A DNA stretch of 64,000 nucleotides from Endomychus coccineus (lineage: Eukaryota > Arthropoda > Insecta > Coleoptera > Endomychidae). The notes under the pieces were generated by a model. That model saw nothing but the letters and a program-made list of their open reading frames with translations. It had not been told where the DNA came from and searched no databases. The translations under genes and the position numbers were made by a program. Shown here piece after piece: positions 1 through 11,577 of the stretch. Within the stretch, counting starts at the first letter, position 1. Every line of letters begins with the position of its first letter. The stretch lies in the NCBI GenBank assembly GCA_958510875.1, contig OY294067.1, positions 135,253,726-135,317,725 of the forward strand, in the 5' to 3' direction.

Positions 1-2892
1 CGGAAGTTTCCAATTTGGTCACCAAGGAAATAGAAGTAGGTACTAGTCAACCTACATTTTCGTTACCGACCCGAAGGGTCGGGTTTATTACACTTGCAAA
101 CTCGTCACCGAAGGATGGAGGTTAGATGATGAAAATTAATTAACAGTTTAGATATCTACTTAAAATTCTTTATTCAACAGAACAATGATATGAAACACAT
201 TCAACAAAATGTAACCTACTTATCTCGTTATTTTTATATTTTGTAATCTGGGAATTAATATATTCCCACCTTCCTCACTTTAATATCATGAACTTTGTAA
301 GGAACATGCAAACTTTGAATTTTGATATATGTATCAAGTTGAATTTATTATTTTCTCAATAAAAACAAATAAACTTGAATGTTCATTGTACATGGAATCG
401 TTGAACAGTCTATGAAATGCCTCACAATTGTTTGTTGTACGAGCTAAAGTAGGTGATTTTCTTGAACACATGTAATGTTCTTACATCTTGCGGCCTATTT
501 CCTGTTAGGTTCAGTGCAAAACATCATCTTTCTTCTGCTGGTTCTGAATGAATGAGAGCACACGTTGATATCAATCATCGTTCAATGTCACTTGTGTAAT
601 CCATATAATCATTCGTTGATCCCAAATGCTGGACTTCTCGATACCATGATTGACAGAAGTGAAAACGGCAACCAATTATTCCAGCATTTGGCCAAACATG
701 CTCTATAGCGATGTGTATCGACTATTCAGAATCGGCAACCACTTCGGTGATATTCAAATGTAATTGTTCCTTTAAGCAACCATTTATCACCAGCCTAAAT
801 GAATTTTTGTATGTAATGCTACGCCTATTTGGTAACAAACAAAACAATAGCGGAACGTGAGGTTCATTGGCAAACTCGTAAATTATGAAGAATTGGCAAA
901 AAATATTAAGTACCATAATTAAAAGTGTCATCAATGTAAATCCGTGGAATTGTATTGAATATTTGGGGATTTGACTTACATGAAAATATTACAATGTTGT
1001 CCATTTCACTGTTGATAAATAGAAAATACTACTTCTTGTTTGTAAGTATTTGCAAATTTGTCAAAACTGAATGCACTCCCTTAATGTTTTTGGCAATGGG
1101 AAAAGAAATCTACGGCGGAAATTACACATTCTATGTCGTATGTACTCCACATCAGTTGATGTCGATATCATTTTTCAAAAATTTCTTTCCCTCGTAGACT
1201 TGATGTTCTTTCTAAAATTAAAGTTGAAATCACCAACCACTACCAGTGGCTGTCTGCGAATGCCCTTGATCACCTTAATATAATTTCGGGTCGTTTACGA
1301 TAATACAAGACTGTGATTTTTTATCTATATTTATAGGTAGAATTCGTCAAACACTATTTTGCATGTACTTATCGTACCTGTTCAGGGGTTTGGTGATGGC
1401 AATGTAGGTTCCATTACCATTGAATATTTCAAGAAGAGATTATGAACCATTTTGGCGACAACTTGGCATGTACTCAGTCGTTCAGTTATGAACTTCAAGG
1501 ATTATTAATATAGGATAACATAGCCGGGTTTTACATTCTAGGTAGGGGTAAGTAGGGTTGTGTTCTTGTGTTTGAAAATTTCCAAAGGATCAGTTTCGAT
1601 ATGTAAAATATGTAGCTGTCTATTTCAGGGAACTAATGATTATTATCTGAAGAAATTATCTGCGAGTGTGTAAACCGTTTTTTTGAAATTCTGAAGCATA
1701 TTCTACGTCAATCATGCCTGATCGAAAAGGTTAGTCCTAGTTGGTATATACAAAAGACAAGATAGCTTATAAGGACGATCATTTTTCATTAGGTTCAATG
1801 AATAAAAAATATATCCAAGACACTAGGAAATACCACACTAGGCAAAGAGTTCCACCGCCGTTGGATGGATATCAGATGAGATTTGCATTCCTTTTCATTC
1901 CATCACCTTCAAGAAAACCTTGGTTCATTCATGACTACAAAACGAACAATCAGTGGAGGTTGAATTTGTAGCCGCCATACTATCAATAGAACTGCTCAGA
2001 TAGGTACATGCTGATTCTATGATCGATTTTGTCAATATCACATTTCATCATCCCAATTGTTTCGTCGAAAAATCACAAATCGGGAAATAGTAGTATCATT
2101 ACGTTTTATAAGATGTTCTCTCACTTTTGTTCACGTTTGATTGATGCAACATTAAAGGTTTGGCAAAACATCATGTTTCAGGTGAACGCTAAACTGGATA
2201 TCTTCCAGATTAATTCACTATTGCCCGCCTTTCATTCCTTCCGCTTTCCCAGAAAAAGAAAATCAGATCAGTCTGAAAGGTGATAAACAATGTGTGGATT
2301 TCATCTTATACTTCTAGAACTTCCATCGCCTTGAAAAAGTTATCTCCACAGCATTTCAACTACTATGAATGTGAAATCGTTGCCAGTATTCACTTGAAGA
2401 CGATTGGAGATCCTGAGGAAATGGAATGTTGTGAAGAGAATTTTCAAAGACGATGAAAGTTCGAAGACTTAGATATAAAACTTGTTAACGTATCTTTCAT
2501 TGATAAGCATTCTCACAAACAACGCTAAAAGTAGCTACGTAAACAATTATCAAAGAAATATTCAAAAGTTATCCAATATCTCAATTTTCATTTTATTCCA
2601 TCCTAGTGAAGCACACTTGATCTTTTAATAGGATATGTATTCATTATGACATTTCCCATCTTGATGACACTTTTTAGCTATAAATTCAAAATAAATAAGA
2701 AGAAATTTTCTAAAGGAAAATTTTATTTTCTCTCTGACTACCTATGAATAATTTATTCAACTTCTGATAGACGGTTTTAATTCTTGCTGAATAACTAAAC
2801 CAGAAATATAATTACCAAATGTTTCCTTTTTACTATCAAATTGATTTTATATCAACAATCTATTCCTATTGATAAGTGCAAGATAATTTCGA
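1..2892. other. Gene-free AT-rich stretch
   Basis: I see no supportable gene here. Open frames are short (about 60-85 codons), show no recognisable motif and look like chance frames in AT-rich DNA. A short perfect hairpin lies at 66-82 (7 bp arms around gaa). A related string, gacccgaagggg, occurs again near 35939, so this may be the edge of a dispersed repeat. Confidence 0.5.
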
Positions 2893-3016
2893 AAGTAGAC
2901 TTCCGCGAATAGCTAATCTTGAAAATTCTTAACTTCCGCAAGGATTCCGCTCCACACTAGCATGTCTTGATGTCGACATTTTGTCAACCATCACAGGTGG
3001 TATCTTCAAGGCAGAT
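2893..3016 (+). repeat. Dispersed repeat copy (related to 53441-53545)
   Basis: This segment aligns by eye with 53441-53545. Shared landmarks, in the same order, are atagctaatcttgaa, cttccg, catg.cttgatg, and a closing gg(t/c)atcttc. The two copies differ at roughly a quarter of positions, so the family is old. No coding sequence is evident. Confidence 0.55.
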
Positions 3017-3870
3017 TTCAATTTCAGTTCAATCCTCAAATTCATCCATAAGCAATAAAAGACATATTGGATGGGTTGGGGCTACAACACGAGGGAGAAA
3101 GAGAACTACAAGGAATATGTTGTGAAGACAATGTGGAACTCAACTGCTAAATTGATGCAAAGTTTGTATTTTGAGAAATTCAATATAACTTTCCTTCCAT
3201 TCTCGGACATGGTATTCAAGACGGCCGTGATGGACGAAATTCATAACGCAAGCAAATACAAACTCAAGGGATGATCAGCTGCTTTAACAAAGGATGAAAT
3301 AAACAAGATGGCTTCAATATGGTATGAGAATACTCTAATAGCTTTTATTGAAATTTTTCCATATAGACGCGAGGTGGTGAAGCAGCAAGCTGCAAAACGT
3401 TCTATTTCAAAGAAGAGAAATACAATACAATAAATATAATATAGTGTTTACCAAAACTTGTTAAGGTGGATCGAATGAATGATGTGACAGTAAATGGCTA
3501 ATTTAAAACGGAATCAAAATAAACTTCTCCCTGTACAATTACACTACAAAATACTTACACAAAGACCAACGCATATGACAAAATATCCAATATTTATAGC
3601 TCCAAATCCTTTTTGGAACAAAAATCACTCAGTAGGGTGAAACAAAAATATACCGTTGAGTGTGAATGAGATATCCAAATGGATGAAAATTTCAGCAGAA
3701 GAAATTGGATTGAGTGTTTAAGAGAAAAGTTAACAAATCATTTATACAGTAGTAACGCAAGATCAGGCGTGAATGAACAACACTTAATAAGAATAATGAG
3801 GCATTCTACATCAACTTCAATAAAACCATACTTCCACATGGACGAGGAGCATCATTCTAACATAGTGGCA
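3017..3870. other. No recognisable gene; unassigned short ORF
   Basis: The only frame of note is 3071-3274 (+, 67 codons), rich in Lys, Asn and aromatic residues. I recognise no family and see no splice context that would make it an exon. The rest is AT-rich and featureless. Confidence 0.35.
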
Positions 3871-4894
3871 AAGTGGCGGAACTTCAATTTTTTGGCCCCC
3901 CCGCAAAATATTATTCGGGCCCCTACTACAAAAGAAACACAAATTTTTATTGATATTTTTATTAATAAATAACAAAAAGGAACAAAATTGCATTATTAAC
4001 AATTAAAAATTAATATATTTAAAATTTAAAATCCGTCCTGGATTTCAAATTTGCAAAATCTCTAATCACATCTTTTATTTCCATATTTGAATTAAAAAAT
4101 AAACCTGAAAATATAACTTACCTACTTTCATAGTTCACACTTAATATTTATTTAATATTTTGTAACGAATTCGAGTTGAATGCAAATTTCAAAGTTACCC
4201 ACACATTCACAAGATATAGGTATCTTAAAATAAACAAACTTAAAATCTAATAGAAAAGTAGAAGAGGGTGGAGTTTACAAATTGGTAGGTTTTTATTGGT
4301 GACAGGAAGGAAGTGGTGGAAAACATGCTATTACTGAGGAATGTGTAAGAAGAAAGGTTAAAATACTTCAAAAGGAAAAACCCGGATTGTCGATGCGCCA
4401 AGAAATGGTCATAAATAACATCTGGAGAGGTATCATAAATAGTAGATATTTGGGTTTGTATAGTTCTGAAAACATGAAACAAATGAACGTACCTACCGGA
4501 GGGGACGAGACGGTTGTAAAATTGGGAAGTACATACATAATTACATAATATAAAATAGTATATAGTGGCGTTAATTAGCGACGTAACACTGTCACTGATC
4601 AACCTACCCAAACAATTTTCGACAAGTGCTCTGAAGAGTGTCAGAGAGGGGCCTTTTTCTTTGTTTTCAGGCAGTCGAGTCAGTGCGTCAAAACAAAGTA
4701 ATGACAAACAGATGTGGGAGGTTGCAATACTTGCTAAGTGTTTTAAAATGTTTTGTATTAGAATTGTTTGTTTTTTTTTTGCGCTTGCTGGTAAAGTCGG
4801 TTATCAGTTTCACTCTTTTCATGACGCATTTGGGCCCCTATAGCTCTGGGCCCCCCCGCGTTGCGAGGTCCCGCGCATTGTAGTTCCGCCACTG
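3871..4894. mobile_element. hAT-like non-autonomous DNA transposon
   Basis: The ends are inverted repeats. The left end reads agtggcggaacttcaat (3872-3888), and the right end (4877-4893) reads agtggcggaactacaat on the opposite strand, with one mismatch in 17. Inside each end lies a run of six or seven C or G (ggcccccccgc and its counterpart). The consensus (C)AGTGGCGGAACT resembles hAT-superfamily termini. The 1.0 kb interior holds one unrecognised frame (4240-4707, -, 155 codons) that does not look like a transposase, so the element would be non-autonomous. I could not match an 8 bp target duplication, so the superfamily call rests on the termini alone. Confidence 0.6.
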
Positions 4895-7058
4895 CGCAAA
4901 CCTTAGGGACAAATCTTCCGGCATTCCGGACAAAGCACAAAAACTAGCTCAATAATACATTCATATTCGAAGCAAGAAAATAATCACTATTCTCGTCGGA
5001 AAAATTCAGGAAATATATTCAGATTCTCTAACAACAAACTGATCAAACAACATTCACAGGAAAATCTGTATTCAATGATTTAATTTCTCATAATTGTTCT
5101 TTCTAATGAAATATGGAGGTTGCGAGATCTAGATCCTGAAAATGTCTCACTTTTCTGTTGTTATTTTTAATTTTAGTATCTTTATAATTGTAACTGAAAT
5201 ATATAATTTTGATACATGCATTTCATTACACTTGCGGGATTTTCTCAACAAATACCAATCGAGGTTCAATTTTATGTAGGATATTTTTTTTTGCTCACTC
5301 GAACTCAGTGTTTTGCTAATCTGTCTCAAAGTAATTTGAAAAGTCAAAATTACTCGAAGTACGCTCTCTTCATTTTCTCATCCAAATTTCCTTTCGTCAT
5401 ATTGAAACACAAAACCCTACGTTCTAGTGGATGGGTCAAAAAATATCCACCTAAATCGAACCTTTTGTGGTATTACCTTCGACAATTTTACGAAATTAGC
5501 TATTCTATGTCTTAAATCTTGATGTTTTCTTTGAATTACATGATATACTATTCTATTACTTTCAGATGTCTAAATACTTAATTGTGATAATTATATGAAA
5601 TTTATTTGGAAGCATTGTCGGAAATGTTACATAATATAATCTTTCGAGGTTGAATTGAATAGATCAGAAAAAGTGATAATTCAAAATATCTGAATTTGGC
5701 TATGTTTCAATCAGACTATTATGGAGTTTGGAAATATTCAAATCAACTTTATCATCAACGCAATTCTTTTTCTCAATTTGGATACTTCCTAATGTCAAAC
5801 GTTTATCATTATTCTTCCCAATATACCAAAATTAAACCGTATTTGAGATATTTGTAATTTTAAAGAAAAAATTACAGATGCTGACTTAATTGACCGTTTC
5901 TTCAAGACGACTGCATATTTCGTAACCCGCTTCCGTAATTTAGTACTCAAAGACTTACCGCAGAGAAATTTTCAGTTGTGAACATGATTCTCACAAAAAA
6001 ATATTGGAATATTAATTCAAAAAAATGCCAATAACTCAAAACTTTCAAATTTAACCCCCATTTGTTTCATAGTAGCCGTATTCAGCCCAGAAATAGGGCA
6101 ACTCAGTGTTCGGTTCCCTCTACCTAAATAACATAGTTCTCGATTTATTTACGAAATACTAGTTTTTTACTTTAGTCGAGCTGGCGTTTTTAATTTTGAT
6201 GAAGCCAGTTGGTCATGGCTGAATATACGACTTTCCGATAATGAAAGAATGTCATTTAGTTTTAAATTATTGAAAGCAACGACGGGACGGTTAAATTACA
6301 CGAAGAAGATTATTTATAAAAAAGAGAAATCAGCAAACACTATTAAGCGGATAATACTATGTTTCGTTAAGAACAGAAAAGTTTCCGAATATTAAATTAC
6401 TTTGACAAATGTTCAAAATTTCTTCCCTGAATTGCTAAACATGTTTGGCATCTACGAATTCAGCATGTATCGCTTTCCTGATTGATTATGGATTTAAATT
6501 ATCGGAAGCAATTCTGACTCTGCAATGCAATCTTCTAGGGTGGCTAGCGGAATGCTATAAACCAAAATTTGTATTGTACTCTAAAGGAAATAATTCAGAC
6601 TTGACAGATCGGGGGAACCAGGCGGCCATAGAAACTCCATCAGTCGCTATCTACTGGTCATAAAATACTTCCTGTAGACATTTTTCAACTAAGGAGGCAT
6701 CATGAGAGGTACGTCATCATGTTTATGAAAAATATTTCCATGTTCTACTAGAGCTAAATTTCCTAAGTAATTCGTTTCAAAATTCCGTAGAATATTCAAC
6801 TATCCTCCACCTGAAAAATTATAATTATTTAGTTTATGGTGGATGAATCTTGCCTATTTTCTTTTGCCATCTGAATTTTCTTAGAAGAAGTGTAAAGCTA
6901 CTACCCAATCTTTGCTGATTGCACATTATTGAATTGCCATCTGTCTTGGTAATTTCTACGTCAAAATACGTAGGTATTCGAATCGCTCCAGTACAGTGCA
7001 ATGGTGAGAATTGTGATGGCTTAATGTAATAAGGGTGTCATTCAGGTCATTTCCAATA
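4895..7058. other. Gene-free AT-rich stretch
   Basis: No gene, repeat boundary or RNA gene is visible. The frames at 5216-5515 and 6445-6663 (99 and 72 codons) match nothing I recognise and are probably chance. Confidence 0.45.
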
Positions 7059-7364
7059 TTAAAAACAAAATCTTTTTTTTTTTTTAATTAAAATTTCATT
7101 TAAAATTAAAATATTCAATTGCGAAGATATTTCAGTAAATTTTGCTTCATCCGTCCAAATGATATTATCCAAAAATGATTCATCCTCTTGAAACTTTGTC
7201 AGAATGAATTCCCCAAAATTCACTCGATTAGGGAAGTCGATGTGTTTCAACTGTTGAACCATTGAAAATGAATACAGGTGAATCTTGTCTCTTTGCAATA
7301 TTCTGTTAATTGAACATCTTGATATTCCTGACTCCATATATATGAAAGGAAAAACCGCCATCAC
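7059..7364 (-). pseudogene. DDE transposase relic (Tc1/mariner-related)
   Basis: The 101-codon frame begins with a helix-turn-helix-like stretch (SGISRCSINRILQRDKIH). It continues with IDFPNRVNFGEFIL and reaches IIWTDEAKF, which resembles the first-Asp region of the IS630/Tc1-type DDE catalytic core. It loses similarity right after the first catalytic Asp and runs into an A-rich tract, so the second Asp and third catalytic residue are missing. This is a decayed fragment. Matching parts of similar transposases occur at 42927-43530 (+) and 48230-48345 (-), which suggests one large old family. Confidence 0.65.
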
Positions 7365-7546
7365 ATCACATCATTTCAATATAAACCATAATTTTGATCT
7401 GGTTAATGCAAATGTTTTAGATATAGAACCTGGCTTACAAGAAAATTAATTTTTGAAGGAAGTACCTTCATATCAATCACGATGAAAATAATTTCTTAAA
7501 CATCGAAGATAATAATATTCTTGTAATCTATGATGCTATATTACAT

Positions 7547-7776
7547 TGTTGCAATCACATAGTCAGATCAACCTTTCCTTGATCTGTAAAACGATTCCGT
7601 TCTGCTGTTTCCCGTCGTTATAACAATAACAATAAATAATATGAGTTTGTAACTTTGTCAGATTGACATAATAAGAATTTGTATCCTAAACAAATAAAGA
7701 ATTATCTATCAAATAGAGTTGAATTATTATACAGTCCACTATTAGCTCAAAAATAATCAATTAAATGTACACAACA
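7547..7776 (+). repeat. BEL-1 5' LTR (230 bp)
   Basis: It begins TGTTGCAATCACATAG and ends TGTACACAACA, i.e. TG...CA ends with the TGTTG/CAACA border typical of BEL/Pao. It is preceded by TACAT. It carries 12 extra bases (around 7602) that the 3' LTR lacks. Confidence 0.93.
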
Positions 7777-7779
7777 AAA

Positions 7780-7797
7780 TGGTCCATACGAGCCGGA
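7780..7797 (+). other. BEL-1 primer-binding site candidate
   Basis: A TGG-initial stretch (tggtccatacgagccgga) starts three bases after the 5' LTR, where a tRNA 3'-CCA would pair. BEL-2 has a similar site (tggtcctgcgaagccgca) at the same three-base spacing, which supports the assignment. I could not identify the tRNA. Confidence 0.6.
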
Positions 7798-7897
7798 TCG
7801 TATATTGGTGTAAACATTGGCACGAGGCACAACTAAGAAGGATCCGTCCACTCTCTCATTTCTCCATTCTCAGAAGAAAAATAGTTTTCCCAGGTTT

Positions 7898-8005
7898 ATC
7901 TCGCTCTCAAGGATCTATCTCTACAAATAAAAGGAAAGGAAGGAAATCTCGCTCTCAAGAATCTATCTCTTCAAATAAAAGGATAGGAAGGGAATCTCGC
8001 TTCCA
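7898..8005 (+). repeat. 48 bp tandem repeat in BEL-1 leader (2.2 copies)
   Basis: The unit beginning atctcgctctcaag recurs at 7898, 7946 and 7994, an exact 48 bp period. The third copy is truncated. Units contain polypurine blocks such as aaaaggaaaggaaggaaa. It lies in the untranslated leader between the primer-binding site and gag (8006-8357 is the rest of that leader, with no other feature seen). Confidence 0.85.
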
Positions 8006-8357
8006 ACACTAGGTCAGAACGTTTCGATATATTTCATCTGGTGATCTCTTGCGTTACAATCTACTTCTACTTCAAGTTAGTTGGCGCATTTGTCAATTCA
8101 TCGGCAGAACAGTTTCAGTTCAGTGAAAGCTTCTTAGTCAGGATAGGTTAGTTGAGCCATAGAATTGATTATTTTTATATAATAACATAAACGAAAAGAG
8201 GTTTGATATATGTCAAAGTTCTGTCAAAATTAATAATTTTGTATACAGGTTAGTTTCTATCAACTATGTTTTAATTGATTTAAGGTAGGAATAATTTACG
8301 GTTTTCTATCTTTGTAAAGCGAACGTAATTGTTACAGAACAAGCAGGAAAAGGAAAT

Positions 8358-10220
8358 ATGAACTCACAAATGACTAGGGTAAGGGGGCGCTATGAGGGAA
8401 TAATTACTCGTATCGAAAACTTCGTAGATTCACTAACACCTGATTCAAAGATAGATGTAAATGAATTAGTTATTCGAGAATCTCTTCTTGTTAAAGCATT
8501 TGATGATTATGATACAGTTGAGAAAGAAATTGAAGATTCTATCGACGAAAATGATGATGATCAAATTGCATTACAGCTTCAAGATCGAAATGTAATAGAA
8601 AACCAATATATCTCTATTCACAGCAGATTAAAAACATTGATTCAAAAACATTCTGTCAGAGGTCATTCAAGTGGTTTAGAAATGAATTCACAAATCTCTC
8701 AACCAACTGTGAAAGTGAAACTTCCCAATATGAATATTCCGACTTTTGATGGAAATTACGGAGAGTGGCGCACATTCATAGATTTACTCACGGCTTCTGT
8801 TCACAACGATAATTTATTAGCAAAATCTCAAAAATTTATATACTTGAAATCATTTTTGAAAGGAGAACCGCTTTCTCTTATTTGTGAACTGAATATTTCT
8901 GATAACAACTATAGTAAGGCTATGGATCTGTTGAAAACTCAATATGACAAGAAAATGCCAGCAATAAATTATCATATCATTGGGTTGTTGGAAGTTACTT
9001 TGGTGAAAGGTTCAAATGGACTACGGGAATTTACTAGTTTAATCAGACAACATATCAGCGCTTTGGAAGCATTAGGCGTGAAGGTTATAGGTTCTTGGGA
9101 TTTATTATTGATTATTATATTTTCTAGTAAGTTGAACAGAAATTTGAAAAATGATTTCGAACTTGAGAGGGATCAGAAGGAATTGCCTACTATAAATGAA
9201 TTTTTTAATTTTTTGAACAAAAGGATCACGGCATGGGAATCATATGTTCAAGCCAATGAGATAAAGAGGACTATAGAACAAAAAAGGAAATATATCAATA
9301 AACAATCATTAATTGTACATTCGGATATAATAACTAGTACTGATACTCAAGGTAATAATGGGAAAAAGTGTATTTATTGCAAGAAACTAGGGCATAAAAT
9401 ATATAAATGCACGAAATTTGCCTCAGAGCAAACTTCAACGAGACGGGACTTCATCTCAGAAGAAAGATTATGTTTCAATTGTTTTGGCAAACATTCAGTT
9501 TCCCAATGCACAAGAGATAGGTGTAGAATTTGTTCAGGTAAACATAATACTCTTTTACATGAAAATAAGACTGCAAATATTTTTTCTTCTAGTGAACAAA
9601 CATTAAATAGAGAAGGTTCTCATCAGTCTCATTCTCAAATGCAAGAATCCACAAACACTCAAACTCAAAGACCTCATTTTCGAAACTCTGTTAAATCACA
9701 ATATCTCACTCATAATCAGGAATTGCTTCAATCCCAATCACATAATCAAGGTTCATCTCAGCCAGCTCAAATATTAGCATGTACTCAAAGAGGAAATGAT
9801 CAACAACATTGTATGATTTCTTCCTCTAGAAATCAGATATTATTAGCCACAGCCAGGGTGATTTTATGTTCAGAAAAAGGTGAAAGGATAGAAGTACGAG
9901 CATTGTTGGATTCAGCTTCACAAACTACGTTTGTTACCAGAGAAACAATAAAATCATTGAATACAAAAACTTCAAAAGTTGATATGAGTGTTTCAGGAAT
10001 ATCAAAAAGTGGGACTCAGGCTACTGAAATTGCTGATTTATTTCTAGAATCTAAGAGGTCAAATACTGATAATGAAAGGTTTTCGGTGACATGTGGTATT
10101 TTGAATAAAATAACATGTGAACTCCCTCAGATTTTAATTGATACTTCCGAATTTAGAATTCCTTATGGTATCGATCTTGCTGACATTGAATATAATATTC
10201 CAACTAAAATAGATATGTAA
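8358..10220 (+). CDS. BEL-1 Gag and aspartic protease
   Basis: A 620-codon open frame. An acidic N-terminal region is followed (about residues 115-270) by the Gag core of BEL elements (DUF1759-type) with KLPNMNIPTFDGNYGEWRTF. CCHC-like zinc knuckles follow at about residues 337-400 (CIYCKKLGHKIYKC, then CFNCFGKHSVSQC and CRICSGKHNTLLH). A Gln/Ser-rich linker leads to the protease motif ALLDSASQTTF (DSAS active site, about residue 515). Gag would form the particle and the protease would process the polyprotein. The frame ends early because one base is missing near 10218; homologous coding continues at once in another frame. The first ATG fits the leader and the Gag start. Confidence 0.9.
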   Translation: MNSQMTRVRGRYEGIITRIENFVDSLTPDSKIDVNELVIRESLLVKAFDDYDTVEKEIEDSIDENDDDQIALQLQDRNVIENQYISIHSRLKTLIQKHSVRGHSSGLEMNSQISQPTVKVKLPNMNIPTFDGNYGEWRTFIDLLTASVHNDNLLAKSQKFIYLKSFLKGEPLSLICELNISDNNYSKAMDLLKTQYDKKMPAINYHIIGLLEVTLVKGSNGLREFTSLIRQHISALEALGVKVIGSWDLLLIIIFSSKLNRNLKNDFELERDQKELPTINEFFNFLNKRITAWESYVQANEIKRTIEQKRKYINKQSLIVHSDIITSTDTQGNNGKKCIYCKKLGHKIYKCTKFASEQTSTRRDFISEERLCFNCFGKHSVSQCTRDRCRICSGKHNTLLHENKTANIFSSSEQTLNREGSHQSHSQMQESTNTQTQRPHFRNSVKSQYLTHNQELLQSQSHNQGSSQPAQILACTQRGNDQQHCMISSSRNQILLATARVILCSEKGERIEVRALLDSASQTTFVTRETIKSLNTKTSKVDMSVSGISKSGTQATEIADLFLESKRSNTDNERFSVTCGILNKITCELPQILIDTSEFRIPYGIDLADIEYNIPTKIDM

Positions 10221-11157
10221 TTGGTGCTGATTTGTATTTCGATTTGATTGAACCAGGTTTGATCAAATTGGGGCCAAATTTGCCAGTTTTACAAAACAGT
10301 AAATTAGGATGGGTATTGGGCGGTACAGTTAAACATCAACACGTCAATAATATTTCTAATGTCAATGTCGTATTATATGCACATAATGACATTGAAGAAC
10401 TTATTCCAAAATTCTGGCAATTAGAAGAATTGTCTTCAAAAAGAATTTTATCTCTTGAGGATAAAAAATGTGAAAACAGTTTCTCTTCTACTATGCAACG
10501 TACTGCAAATGGTAGGTTCATAGTGAAATTACCTTCGAAAAACAGCATTGAAGATTTGAGTTTGGGTGAATCATTTGAAATGGCCAAACGCAGATTTCTC
10601 TCTTTAGAAAAGAGATTGAGCAAAAATGAAAGTTTGCGCTCTCGATATGAGGCATTCATAGATGAATATGTCAATTTGAATCATGCTAAATATGTTCCTC
10701 TTGAAATGAAAACTAAGGATTCTAATATCAAATACTTCTCACCACATCACTGTGTAATCAGGGGGGAAAGTGTGAGTACAAAGTTAAGGGTTGTTTTCGA
10801 TGTATCTATGAAGACCACAAGAAGTTTTTCATTGAATGATGTTATGTACAAAGGACCCACTGTTCAGTCAGATTTGTTTGACATTGTATGTAGGTTTCGA
10901 TCTTTCAGGTACTGTTTTACAGCTGATTTGGTAAAAATGTTCAGACAGTTACTTATACATTCCGATCATAGACATTTACAAAATATTTTATGGCGCGATC
11001 ATCCAGAGAATGAATTGAGGTGTATAGAACTCCAAACAGTTACGTTACGTATGGTACGAACTATGCTCCGTTCCTCTCGACAAGATGTTTGATTCAACTA
11101 GCACATGACGGAAGCGTCTCTCATCCACAAGCATCACAGGTTCTTCTCAAACAATGA
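10221..11157 (+). pseudogene. BEL-1 pol, reverse transcriptase N-terminal part (frameshifted)
   Basis: Continues the protease frame after a one-base loss near 10218. The visible open part is 10232-11092. It contains LQNSKLGWVLGG (protease/RT linker typical of BEL), VSTKLRVVFDVS, and FTADLVKMFRQL, where the first catalytic Asp of the RT palm sits in the ADL...FRQ context. A second frameshift near 11040 (after CIELQTVT) shifts the rest. Coding similarity resumes in the frame of 11161-11577 and meets an in-frame TGA at 11155-11157, immediately before the YVDD box. Confidence 0.85.
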
Positions 11158-11577
11158 TATGTGGATGATATTCTTGCAGGAGCTGATTCTCTACAGAAAC
11201 TTGAGCAATTACGAGACGAACTGATAGATTTGTTAGCCTCAGCAGGTTTTAAACTACATAAGTGGGTATCGAATGTTGTCAATTTTAACGAGAATTCTCA
11301 ATCGTTTATACAGGACAAGGTGAAAAGTTCATTGGATAAACAAGGTAAACGTTCTCTTGAAGATGTTGAAATTGATGCACATGGATATTTGAACAAGGTT
11401 TTAGGAATTTCTTGGCAACCTTCATCAGATAATTTCAAGGTCTGTGGTTTTGCTTTTGAAGAAAATACACCTCTGACAAAAAGGAATTTACTTTCATATA
11501 TTGCAAGGCTCTTCGATCCATTAGGTTTCATAGGTCCAATTATAGTAGTTGGCAAAATCTTAATGAAGAAAATCTGA
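11158..11577 (+). pseudogene. BEL-1 pol, RT catalytic YVDD and thumb region
   Basis: Begins with YVDDIL (11158-11175), the RT catalytic box, and continues through GFKLHKWVSN and FDPLGFIGPI, characteristic of the BEL/Pao peptidase-A17/RT region. It ends at a TGA (11575-11577) where the reading frame clearly goes on (SRKLDWDD), so this is a nonsense mutation, probably of a Trp codon. Confidence 0.85.

Noticed and set aside
4240..4707. 155-codon minus ORF as a hAT transposase
   Set aside because: No zinc-finger or hAT catalytic/dimerisation motif; it is hydrophobic and unrecognised.
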